Assembly (NCBI GenBank): GCA_038380795.1 | Contig: CM076266.1 | Location: 42,988,425-43,052,424 of the forward strand | Direction: 5' to 3' | Origin: Pyrocephalus nanus | Lineage: Eukaryota; Chordata; Aves; Passeriformes; Tyrannidae | DNA length: 64,000 bases | Shown here: positions 38,230 to 49,155 of the stretch, piece after piece | Position numbering within the stretch: the stretch's first letter is position 1 | Layout: the number at the start of each line of letters is the position of its first letter | Program-made: the position numbers and the translations under genes | Notes under the pieces: generated by a model | The model's database searches: none | The model's input: the letters and a program-made list of their open reading frames with translations, nothing else | What the model was told of the DNA's origin: nothing

Positions 38230-38680
38230 CTTTTCTCTTATTACCTTGGCACAGAATGTGTAGGTGCAGAAATGAATATTGGCTGATAAAGCTGCAAGAT
38301 ATCAGGACAGTCAGATCTGGATATAGTATAATCTTAAAGAAATAAAATAACAGAAATCATACTCTAGTAATATGAACAGCAATGTCATTCACTGAAGGGC
38401 TAATGAAAAAAACCTGCTGTTAACTCAAAACATGAGTGACTAAGAGTATTGAGAAGGAATAGCTGGGTTTGCTAGTCACTTCCAGGGGGCTCTAAAGGAT
38501 CGAGAAAGGAGATGGTGTGCAATGAAAAAATTCCTTGTTAAGATGGAAAAGGCCTAATACTGTTTTTACAAGATGCTGATGAGACTTTGTTCATATTACC
38601 AAAATATTATTTACAGTTCCAGTCACCTATATGCAAAGGCAGGCAAAAAGGGCTATATAAAGACTGAAAAAGGACTCATC
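38230..38680 (+). mobile_element. Ancient CR1 ORF2 (RT) fragment
   Basis: GCAGAAATGAATATTGGCTG followed by ATAAAGCTGC, CAGATCTGGATATAG, and best of all GCTGATGAGACTTTGTTCAT with TTACAGTTCCAGTCACCTAT, correspond to the RT catalytic region and the later 'ctggtgagacctcacctggaatactgtgtgcagttctggtcacc' stretch of CR1. It lies downstream of a fragment that contains the 3' end, so it must be a separate insertion or a rearrangement. No usable frame remains. Confidence 0.5.
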
Positions 38681-41600
38681 TTTCAAAGAAATAAAACAAA
38701 ATATAAGAGGCAGTATGATTTCTTTTCCCAGGCTGTCTGCAGATTCCATGGTAGTTGATTGAGGACACAACAAATACTACTTTCAGACTGACATAATCAT
38801 CTGTTGTAGGGAGGGAAGAAGGATGAAAAGCCTTGCCATGTGCCAGCAGGTAATCAAAACACAACTGTGATGCATACCAGAACCTGGGAGAATAAAAAGT
38901 CAATTTGCATATAACCTTTAAATCTTGAGTGATTAAATGTGAAAAGCAGAAATTGGTAAACTAATTGGCAAAGGAGCCTTAAAATACAATGGACAAATAA
39001 TCATCAATAAATTTAGAATAAAAATGTGGAAGTAGATGTTTTGGAATTGCTTCTTAATACAACTGGTTGCATGTAGTATCAGAGTCCCTTGTCCTTCCTG
39101 TCCTAAACAGAGTAATACATGCATTCTTACAATATAATATGAGAGAAAGAAATGAAATAGACACTTCCATTCTTATCATCTCTTGCAAACACAAAAGCAG
39201 AATTATTCAACTAACTAAAAACTCACTCAGACTTCATGTCATTAAGCATAGATGCCTTAAAGGTCTTGTTCCTTACTGGAAGAAAATCAAAGTGAGACAC
39301 AACAGAAAATTTTTCATCCAATTGTGTGGGTGAGTGACTTGTGGGGACAAGGCAGAGTGCTAATAGTGGCACTAAAAATAAAAGTAGTGGAATATTAAGA
39401 TTTCAGATTTTAGGTGTCTTCCATCTTCTATGCTAGTTACTATTAAAAGTATCCATTTCCATATTTGAAATATTTGTTATTGTATCTGAAGCATTACAGA
39501 GATTTACATAGGAAATAGTATTGCTGAATTAGACTTTTTAATGTTATCACTTGTATATATTCATATACAAGGTCAGACCTTGATATTTAACATCAAATGT
39601 GATCAAGGTAAAATCTTTTGTAGATGTAATTTGGTGCTTGCAGTAAGGAGATGTTGCTGAAGGATGATGCACTCATATTTACTGAGTGTGATTCTGTCAT
39701 CCTGACACCTAGCATGCTTTTCATTCACAACGGATGTGTTCTCTGGTAAGTTTATATTGAAACAAGGTTTTATCTCTACTGCTCAGAATTTGTGATATTG
39801 TAACTGATTCTATTCCAATTACATCACAGACTGTGAGCTTTATTTGTGTAGTGTAATGCTTCCTGATACAGTGTATTTTATATATATCCTCTGACTTGAC
39901 TGATATTGATACACTTACTGTAATGGATTCTTTCACAAAGATATCAAACCATGTTTTCTAAACTGAAATCAGAGTGCTTGCTTACCACTATGAATCCCTG
40001 TTTTTCTTTTTTTGTAGTTGTTTTTCTTTTACCCTGCTGTGTAGCCTAGATTAATTATTTAGTTTTCTGGGAATCTTATGTAGTACTTCATTATTTTCTG
40101 TAACTGTTCTACTTTTTGGTTAAATATTTTAAGATACTATTTTTACAAACATCAGAGCTCTTGTCATACACTTAGGAAAGACACCAACAAAATATTTCAT
40201 TAAAGAAGGAATAGAAATTTATTTCAGTTCTTGTTAACTGAGGTAAAGCTTTTTTTGCTACCATTTTCCCTCTCCTCTCTGTTTATATTGCTGTAATATG
40301 TGTGGGTCCTTTTCAGTTCGTTTACTATTTCAAACCATTAAGAACTGAACACCCTATTCTCATTCTTGTCACTGCATTTCATTTTATTTACTACTTTGAT
40401 CTCCTTTAAGATGTTGCTTGATGCTGTGTTAATCCATTGGCTTATTGCTATTACAGTATTTCACAGCTCCCCTTTGTTGCTAAGCTCCTAGATAAATGAA
40501 TCATATGACCTTGCCAGTTTCCCTCTGGTAACACTGCTGTCATTTTTCCTTGAAATTTTGCTCTTTGAATTGTAACAAACAGTAGGTCTAACTAAGCCTC
40601 TACAGTTGGATACTTGTAGATAATTTGGGCTATTAACAGACTAGGTGGAGAAATTTGGCTAAACCCAGTACAACAGTGGAACCTGCTGCCTTCAGTGTAA
40701 ATGATTGCATTGGTTCAAGTTGGGGGAGTTGTGAGGAGGCTTTTTTTTTTTGTCTTTCTCAGACTTTTAACCAGTATAATGAAAAAGGGTATTGTACTCT
40801 GGAGGTACATGTTATGACATGCTAACATCAAACTAGTAGTAGTAGTAATAGAGAACAACTTTGGCTCTTACAGTCTTTAATCGAAAATATTTTGGTATTC
40901 TAGTGATGGGTTTGGGTTGGCTTTTCTATCTGATGTGAACTAGAAAAAAGGACCTTTGCCTTTAGCTTGCCTGCAGGTTTGTTTTGTTGTGTTCTTGCTT
41001 TTATGGTTGGTATTGGATTTTTGGGGGGTTTTCACATTATTTTTGCCCTTTCCTCTGCATCTTGCTGGCCTTTTTGATTTATTATCAGACCTTTTTCTTT
41101 ATGAAACCTTGAGAGAGAGTCAGAGGCCTACTTTTAGAGGTTGGGATTGTTGGATTTTTTGTTTGTTTGTTTGCCAGCTGTTTGGGGTTTTTTTGTCTCT
41201 TCTTAGAAACAGGCATTTAATATTCGTTAGTATTATTCAGATAGCTGGTAATACAACATTTTTCTTTTCATACCTAAGGACTCTTTTCTTAAAATGAACT
41301 GTGTAGTTTTGAAGAGCCTCTAATCAGACATTAATTTGTAGAGAAGAAAATAATAGAATGTCAAATTTGGTGATGGCCACAGTAATTTTTCTGAGCCTTG
41401 TTAGTGACTGACTGGCCCAGAGGGCTATAGCTCTCTCTTCTGAACTGCTCTGGCAGACACTTTCTTAATGTGCTAAATGACAGTGTGTTATTGCGTCTGT
41501 GCCAGTCTGTTATCTCTTGAGCACAGGGGTCGTGTCTTAGAATTAAAAACTATGAATGAGAATGCAAGAATAGCTCACAACCTTCTCTCCCTTTATATAT

Positions 41601-41719
41601 TAATTAACTTAGTATAATTTAAGTTATAAGTGTCTCAGTATGTGTCCTGAACATTATTTCTACTGAAGTGTGTCAATTTTCATTACATTAAATGAATACT
41701 CATTTAATTTCCTATCTCA
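38681..41719. other. Unique AT-rich sequence
   Basis: No gene recognised. Plus frame 40956-41297 (113 codons) is Phe/Leu-rich from T-rich DNA and is probably chance. Two overlapping palindromes occur at 39550-39582. Confidence 0.5.
39550..39582. repeat. Two overlapping perfect palindromes
   Basis: CTTGTATAT-ATTC-ATATACAAG (39550-39571) is a 9-bp-stem hairpin. Its last bases start CAAGGTC-A-GACCTTG (39568-39582), a 15-base odd palindrome containing AGGTCA, the nuclear-receptor half-site core. Confidence 0.85.
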
Positions 41720-41960
41720 CCTCTGAGCCTATTTTGTTAATGTCAGGATTATTCTTACATCCCTCCGAGTCTTAAATGCTCTCCTTATTTTAGTATCATC
41801 TGCAAATTTAATGGTATGACTTATTACAGCTTTATCTAGACCACTGCATAAAATATGAAAATCTACAGGCGTTAATCTACAGCCCTGTGAGACTTCACTT
41901 CTCAGCTGCTGCTGCCTTTTCATTTTCTATCCAATCCTCTGTTTTTCTGAGTACAGGTTG
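41720..41960 (-). mobile_element. Ancient CR1 fragment with RT catalytic box
   Basis: On the minus strand, frame 41923-41729 reads SEVSQGCRLTPVDFHILCSG and then TIKFADDTKIRRAF. These are the decayed PQGSVLGP motif and an intact FADDTK box of the CR1 reverse transcriptase, at the usual spacing. On the plus strand, ATCTGCAAATTTAATGGTAT and TGCATAAAATATGAAAAT with CCTGTGAGACTTC are the corresponding CR1 antisense phrases. It is an old, short, isolated piece with no 3' terminus. Confidence 0.85.
41729..41923 (-). pseudogene. CR1 reverse transcriptase remnant (FADDTK)
   Basis: A 64-codon open stretch retaining both catalytic aspartates of the F/YADD box at plus coordinates 41788-41805. It covers only part of the palm domain, with no N-terminal fingers, no thumb and no endonuclease, so it is a fossil despite the intact box. 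CR1 RT would copy CR1 RNA during target-primed integration. Confidence 0.82.
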
Positions 41961-43934
41961 GCACCCTGGTACTACTCACCCCTGAAGGCAGGCAACTGCA
42001 TCAGAACTGGAGGCAACTGAACCTTTTAAGATTTTACAGGAAAACCAGATGCCCTAAAAGCCTAAACTAGTCGAGGGTGGGAAAGAGTCAGACTTCAGGA
42101 TATGGACCTTCAGATGTGAATCCTGGGTCACAAGTGTTTGATATTGAACAAAAGTTTTAATAAAGATTTACTCTATCCACAATAAAACTTTCTTAATGAA
42201 AACAATGATCCATCATTTTGAATTTCCTCTGAACCTTTTTAAAAACCCAGCTGTGTCAAGTCTCTTGGTTTATCTAGGCTAATAACATTTTTCATTTTTA
42301 AAAGTAACCAGATTTCTTTAACATGATTTACTCTTTCCATATCCACAGTGACTCATAATGATTAAATTGTGCTTATATAATTATATCCTTTAAAATGATC
42401 TATAAATGTAACATCTCTTAAAGATCAGACTCTGAGGAATAAAACTTCCTTGATTTATCTCCAGAGAGAAAACGCTAAAGGTGTACATGACAGGATTAGG
42501 CAAGAGACTGGGAGCTCTAGAAAAGAGGTTTTAACTTGGTAATGGAAGGGAATTCCATTATTTTACCAGGAGTATTGGGGCATAAAACACTTTTGGACTT
42601 AAGAGTAGAAGAGCTGAGAGTCAGATTGATTTGAATGTGTGAACAAAGTGAGAGAAGGAACTGGGTGAAGTATTTTTGTGTGTAGATTAGAGACTTGTGA
42701 CCACAAGCAAATAAAAGATACCAAGCCTTGTAGTTGGAGGCTGGGGAGCCTGGACTGGCCTCCAGCTGGGTGATCAAGAAGAGGATGAAGCTAGGGAAGT
42801 CTGTATGTTCATGTAAATAAACTCTATCATCGTGTCAAGAAAGAAGGAAATTGAAAGTTTTAATGCTTTTTCTGAATGAATTGATACCTTAAGGTGTGAG
42901 ATTTTTCATTCTCCCCTGAAATGTTCAGTAAGTAGAGTTAGGGCTTACTGCTTGCCTTCTTTTTTTTGAGTCAGTAACGAAATATTGTAAAATACAAACA
43001 GTCTAAGTCCAGTTGCAAATCTGGCTATGACATATAATAAATCATATTCTTCCTCATCGCTAAAACAGTAGTGCAGAAGAAACATACAGAATTTCAAAAA
43101 ATGTTGTGCATTCTGGTCTGGATGTGGAGGGGCTTTTGAGGATGGTTTATTTTTTTGTTTTGGGATTTTTTAGAACTATACTTTCACCTTTGAATTACAA
43201 GTGTCTGAGTTATCTACTGTTACAAATAGTAAAAATCTGGAGAGCTGAAGTTCTCAACCAAGAGTTTGAGTGTAAAAAGACAACTGAGAGAAGACCTGAC
43301 AGTGATACATTAGTAGCACACAGCGTGTGGGTAGAAAATTACTGTTCTCCACTGTGGGAGAGGAGCAACAGAAATTCAACAGCAAAAATTAATTAGTAGA
43401 CATTAAGTAGTCAGAGCCAGGTTCAAAACAAAACAATGGATATGGTCCTTCATTAAATATAGCTGATCTGTAGAACCTCTTGTCAAAGAATAAAAACTTA
43501 TATCAGGCACTAACAATGAATATTTCCTCTATTAGCTTTATGGTGGCTAATATAAAGGAAAAAAGTACATCTTGAAGAGGCTTAAAATGAAGAACTGAAG
43601 GGGTTGGAGGATGGCAGAAAGCTAAGAAGTGCTTCGTTCTTATTTTTCCTCCTTTGACATTGGCTTTTATCCCATTAGCCAGAGTTGCTGGTTTTGTGTT
43701 GTGTTGCACTGCAAAATGCCACAGAACACGTTTTTTTTGGCTGTGGGGAGGACAGAGATATGGTGACTTCATTTTGATCTATACCTCTTTCTTCACTGTC
43801 ATGACCTTCAAGACATGCATTAAAGCCCTGAAACTGAATATTTTATACTGCTGGTGTTGGAAATTGCCAGTATTAGATGTTCACTAGCTGTAATCTAAAT
43901 TCTTCAGTGGCGAGGTTGGTAAGTGGAAACCTTT
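41961..43934. other. Unique AT-rich sequence
   Basis: No exon recognised. Frames at 42517-42777, 43106-43396 and 43503-43772 are short and without domains. Confidence 0.5.
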
Positions 43935-44237
43935 TATAGGGAGAAGGAACTTGAACTCCCTGCTGACAAGCAGTGGGATCTGAGAGAATGGCCTGAAGCT
44001 GTGTCAGGGCAGGTTTAGGCTGGATATTAGGAAAAGGTTCTTCAGCCAGAGGGTAGTTGGGCACTGGAACAGGCTCCCCAGGGAAATGGTCACAGCACCA
44101 AGCCTAACAGGTTCAAGAAGTGTTCGGACAACGCTCTCGGACACATGATGTGACTCTTGGGGCTGTCCCATTCAGGGGCAGGAGTTGGACTTCATGATTC
44201 TGTGGGTCCCTACCAGCTCCTGATATTCTATGATTCT
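43935..44237 (+). mobile_element. CR1 LINE 3' end, sense on plus
   Basis: GTGTCAGGGCAGGTTTAGGC, TGGATATTAGGAAAAGGTTC, GGGCACTGGAACAGGCTCCC, TCGGACAACGCTCTCGGACA, GGGGCAGGAGTTGGACTTCA and terminal ATATTCTATGATTCTTTC are the classic CR1 3' end. The 'acaacgctctcggacacatg' version marks a different subfamily from the copy at 30.6 kb. It is 5'-truncated. Minus frame 43873-44064 is antisense of it. Confidence 0.95.
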
Positions 44238-46439
44238 TTCACAAATTCTTCACAGATTGATAGAGTAGACATATAAGAGGAAACACAGATAATGTTGAGG
44301 GTGATGTTAATAATGTGATCCAGGCACTTCTAAGCCTGTTTAGGGACTCAGTAGCTCCAGTATTTTCTTTTCAGGTGCCTATGGAACTACCACCACTGGA
44401 CCATTCAGTTACCTCTTCTTTTGTATCCTCCATCTTGCAGGATGATGGCATGGGGGGGAAGTGGGCATTAAATCCCTGGTTTTATATCTTGCACCTTCCA
44501 TCTTGTGAACTTACAATTCTGTCTGAATTTAGCCTGTGTGTGGGTGAACTTGAAGGAGGTGTGGGAGAGCAATTTTACAAGGCTGGAAAACTACTGTTCA
44601 ATAGCCTTTAGTCATCTGCAGGACCTTTTCCCAGCTGATACACCTTATTAACAGCACAGGCTAGGTATTTATAGAGCCACTGCATCCAGAGTTTCTTTCA
44701 TAGGCAAGCTGTTCATACTCTGCAGGACCACAGCACTTGGCGAAGGAGGCTGAGTAATCTTTATTGAGGCAGCAGTGTGACCTCATACCCTGCTGCTAAC
44801 AGAGGCATAACAGCAATGGAAGATTAATTTTCTATTGCTTTCCCCAGAGTGTGAAAGTGTATCTCTTTTAGCTTCAGTCTCAAATAAAAGAATGAAATGG
44901 AAAAATTCAGCTCTGCATTCACTGTTCCCTATTTACTAGGTAGAGAAACAACATTATTAAGTTACATGATACACAGCTACAATTATATTTTTATCAACTC
45001 AACAACATTTTTAAGTCACTATGAAGGAAAAAAAAAAGTATGCAAATCCTAAACAAGAGGAGAAAAATAAATTTTGAGATTTCATTTCGTTTACATTCAT
45101 GCTTGATATTAACACCTTCTGGTTAGAAAATGCACTGTATTGTTTTCTTAATGCTCTTTTCCAGTCTTGGAATGGACCATCAAGATAAAATTATGAGATG
45201 AGGACAAAAGGACTGTGTAATACCCTTCTTGCACTAAATTTAGTTGTTAGACTGGTAGAATAGCTGTAACTAATGAAAACAGCAGGAACAGCATAGCACA
45301 TCAAAATGCAATGTCCTAAAAGCACTTTGGCAGAATTCAAGAGTGCTGGGTTCATAATAGCAGAAAGTAGGATCTCATATTTAAGAATTATACCAGTGAC
45401 ATAGACCAAGGCACCATCTATTATACTGCTCAAAGATCAGTGCATATGTGATGCTGTGGAAGCTGATAGTTTAAATTTGTACTTTCAGGAACAATAACAC
45501 TAAACTAGTATTTTGTCTCATTTCACTCATGTCATTTTATGCAGGAAAAAGAGTAGAAGTAGAGAAAGATCTTCTTAATGAAGGGGGAAAATTTGGTAAG
45601 GTGATATGCTTTTTCTTCACAGAGGATGTCCACAGGTTCATTACACTGTTTATAGACCTCTGAGGTACTGAGTGTTGTAAGAGCAGCCATGCTCCAAGCC
45701 ATTCATGACAGTTCTTGAAACACTGGGAGATGTTTCAAAACCTCTTCAAGCAAACAGAAAACAAAATACCTGGTCAGAAAAAGGATTAATTTTGGGTTTC
45801 TTGTCTACTTAGCTCTTGGGAACTCTGAGGCAAAAGCTTATAGTAATTCACTTCTACTGAAATCCCAATTCAGTACTTTTGGTGAAGGAAGTTATAAAAA
45901 TTACAAAAGACTATATTGTTTATCTGATTCACTCCTTGAAACTTGGTTTAAATTTGCAAAATAAGTAACCATTACTATGAAGTGCTTTGTTTATATTTTT
46001 TGAGTGCTAACATAAACTGAACATTAGTTCCCTTCAGATGGTTAGATGAGGCAATAGGTAGATCAGATGACATTCTTGAAAATTACCATTAAAAATATTT
46101 TTCACCATCAAGGAATAATTCTGCAGTTCCTGCTCTACTTTCTCTGGGAAAATTACAAAGCAATCTTTTTGTTGACTGCTTCAAGAACTTCATGCAATCA
46201 TTAAAGGCTTGTTTATTTTTTTGTTGTTGTTATTTAAATTCTTTCTGTACTTTAAATAAGCATTGAAAAGGTAACTATTTTTATCTAATTGCACCTCATA
46301 GCTGAAGTGACAGCCATGCTGGACTCCCAGTTTTCTCCATGCCTTTCACAATCAGAAGTTTGTCAGGAAAAAATATTCTGATATAAAATAGTTGGAAGTT
46401 ACTATTGTTCAATAATGAGTGGTCATTATGGGGCTATCT

Positions 46440-46680
46440 TTAACTCTCATTCCTCACGTCCTATTTATGTAATGGCAATTGCACCCTTTGGTGTAATTGC
46501 ATCAGCAATATGCATGTCATTAAGATGATGCAATATCCTCTGATGAGGATGAGGAGGAGGTGTACTTTAGTTGGTGGGAGCCGCATCTTTACAAATGTTC
46601 CTTTCTCAAATGGATGTACTTATCAGTGAGCAATTGTCACCAAACAATTGTGTGTGGCCTGAGGATACATGTGTAAGATG
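46440..46680. promoter_or_regulatory. Candidate regulatory element (hairpin plus paired CAATTG)
   Basis: Starts with a near-perfect hairpin (GCAATTGCACC, loop CTTT, GGTGTAATTGC at 46475-46500). Then come ATGCAT, TGATGCAATA, a GATGAGGATGAGGAGGAGG purine block and two CAATTGT sites 14 bases apart (46631 and 46645). Density of non-repetitive, motif-like sequence is much higher than in the surroundings, as often seen in conserved enhancers. No conservation data are available here, so this is inference. Confidence 0.3.
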
Positions 46681-48101
46681 ATTCTTATGATCTATAGATC
46701 TATAGAGCTGGTGCTAAATCTTGGCATTTTGGAACAACAGGATGTTTCAAAAGAAAACCCCAAAACTACATTATAGTTATCTTAGTTTATGCCTTTAAGA
46801 TGAAATGTAAAACCAAAGCTATATAGGCTGCTGTTTTCTCCTGTCATGCAGAATGGAGAGCACAGTGCCTGCAAACAGACCATTTGCTTCACTCCGAGCA
46901 AACATGTCTCTTCAGAAAACAAAACCTGTCTTTTGCTTGAACCAACACATTTCCAAGGAGATTTTTTTCGACCCTAAGGTTATTGGTCAAATCCCTCTTG
47001 AAATCCTGCTGACAAGTAGAAGATAAATTCCAGTGCCTCAGAAATCTCTAAAAAGGAGAACTTTATTTAGTTTTGTTGGAGGTTTTGTTTTCAAGTGTGA
47101 TAATTTGTGCAGGCATTGGACTTAAGGCAATTTCTGTTTCGTGTGTTATAGGTAATACTATTGTTTTATTATCTTTCAGTCTATTTGCCTTTTCTGGTTA
47201 TCTTAAAATGTATTTTGTTTTCTTTAGTTAGAGAAAGTTTCACAATTACTTGAGACAAGTGATTTTAGAAAGAGTAGGTTAAAACAACGTAGTTTGAGGA
47301 AGAGTGTCTGCTGTAGTTGTACAACTGAAATAATGGTTTAGAGTGGAACTGATAAGAAGCTGGATAATAGGCCAGCAAACAGGATGTCTGTAGTCCATCA
47401 AGGAGTAAATGAGATCTATATAAAGCAACAGTGTAATTGTAAAATCAAGAATCATAGACTGGAAAAGATCAAAAAATAACATTTGAAGATATGTCATAAA
47501 CAGATCACGTGGTTGTGATAAAACACTAGAATGACACTGTATTTAGCATATAGGTAAAGCAGATAAACCAATTCAAGTCTTAGTAGTTGCCTGATGATAT
47601 CAGTAAAAAAATAGTCAATCTGTAAGGTATCGATTCCCTGCATATGAAGTAGAGCCGTGTGATATTTTATGTTCGAGCTGTTGGAGATGTAGATTCTTGC
47701 AATGTTTGGACCCAGTGCTATGCTAATTAGCTATGTTGTCTGAAGAAGGAACCAACCTGACAAAAGTCAAACCTTAAGGACAGCTGAATGAATATGGTCT
47801 GTGGTTGGAGCAGGAACAGTTTCTCCTCAAATTAAATCACTGTAGTGGATTTGTAGTGTTTGGATTGTTGAGATGTTTGCTGCAGACATTGGAAGAGGCA
47901 GACCCAAGAGGTAAGAAGTAATCAAAGGGGAACATCCTTTTTGAGAACCACTGCATGTTCCAGGACACCGTGTCTTCATAAATAGCTTTGACAACTTAGT
48001 TCATATTTAGATACCAAATTCTGCCTCTGGAAAGATTTGGAAGCCACCAGACGAAATGTCACATGCTCTCCAGGAATTATTACTTTTGGGGCTCTAGTGT
48101 C

Positions 48102-48131
48102 TATGATCCACAGAGTTATGATCCACAGAAT
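48102..48131. repeat. 15-bp direct repeat, two copies
   Basis: TATGATCCACAGAGT is followed directly by TATGATCCACAGAAT, one difference. In the plus frame 48063-48281 this gives YDPQS-YDPQN. A 22-A run lies about 185 bases downstream, but no AATAAA was found before it, so a processed gene copy is not supported. Confidence 0.85.
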
Positions 48132-48315
48132 TATCTGTCCCACTATGGAGAGAGGTATGTCTTCAGACACAACAGTTCCTCAGCAGATAGTTGTCTACAA
48201 ATGTCTTGGATCTGTCATCTCAGGCTTACAGTTACCAAAGGACAGCTAGAAGGCAACAAAATGTTAGAAATTCAGGTTTAAAGTAAAAACAAACCACAAA
48301 ACCAAACAAATAATT

Positions 48316-48337
48316 AAAAAAAAAAAAAAAAAAAAAC
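48316..48337. repeat. Poly-A tract (22 A)
   Basis: Preceded and followed by A/C-rich sequence (ACAAACCACAAAACCAAAC and ACAAAATAAAAC), so more likely low complexity than an mRNA tail. Confidence 0.93.
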
Positions 48338-49119
48338 AAAATAAAACATCATCTGAGATCCTGTCTGAAGATGCAGAGGGAGGAGTAGCTTCCACATTGT
48401 GTAAACAGAACATGCAGAGAAAAGAGAATGAAATAGTACAGATCTATTTGAGTATTGCTTGTTCCTCAAACATCTGAATGAAAGAATCTGTCCTTCTTTT
48501 GGGTAACCTTTATAGTAACTACTGTTCTGAGTGATTTGTTCTTTGATTAAAAAAAATCTAGCAAATGGTGCATGGAGTTTATAATTTCAAAATGTTTTTT
48601 GCAATCTTAGGGACCACATTTCAGCTTCAGTAAAGTATTTTGTTAATGATGTCTCTGAAGGAGGTCCATGCCTTATGCTAAGCATTCAGGCTCCTACCAA
48701 AGAAGAGGCAAGACATTTTGAGAGGAAGGAGAAAGTTTACAGATCACTTAATTTCAGCCTCAGTTCTGACTTTAAAGCATGACAAAAGCTGTATCCCTCA
48801 TTAGATACAGCAAATAATTGCAGGATTATAATTCTATCCAGGTATAAGCTTTGTTAGAGGTAGCATCACTCCACATCTTCACTCCAAGGAGAGGAAAGGC
48901 CTCTTACATACTAACTGCCTTGAGAAGGAATCAAAAAGGGATTAAAATTCATAAGTATCCTTTGAATTACTATTTTTAGGGTATGTAATCTGTATTGTAA
49001 CTTCTTTAGCAAAGGGCACTTCAGAGGGTCATGATCTATTCAGGAAGCATCAGAGATACAGTTCTCATGGGACAAAACACAGCAGTTCTTCCAAAAATAA
49101 AACCAATTACAAGAAATAC

Positions 49120-49120
<1 letters not shown>

Positions 49121-49150
<30 letters not shown>

Positions 49151-49155
49151 TTTTT
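49121..49155. repeat. Poly-T tract with two C interruptions
   Basis: T9-C-T10-C-T14, then AATTTTATTTAG. It may be the inverted tail of a retroposon, but nothing recognisable adjoins it. Confidence 0.95.

Noticed and set aside
40956..41297. 113-codon hydrophobic plus-strand frame resembling a membrane protein
   Set aside because: Hydrophobicity follows from T-rich codons in a run of T and TG repeats. No family match and no charged-loop pattern of a real transporter.
43873..44064. Minus frame of 63 codons
   Set aside because: Antisense of the plus-strand CR1 at 43935-44237. The similar frame at 30590-30778 is antisense CR1 too.
47451..47474. CR1-like phrase GAATCATAGACTGGAAAAGA
   Set aside because: Only about 20 bases resemble the CR1 3' end and the following sequence does not continue the consensus.
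48037..48337. Processed pseudogene ending in a 22-A tail
   Set aside because: No recognisable parent protein, no AATAAA before the A run, and A/C-rich low-complexity sequence on both sides of it.
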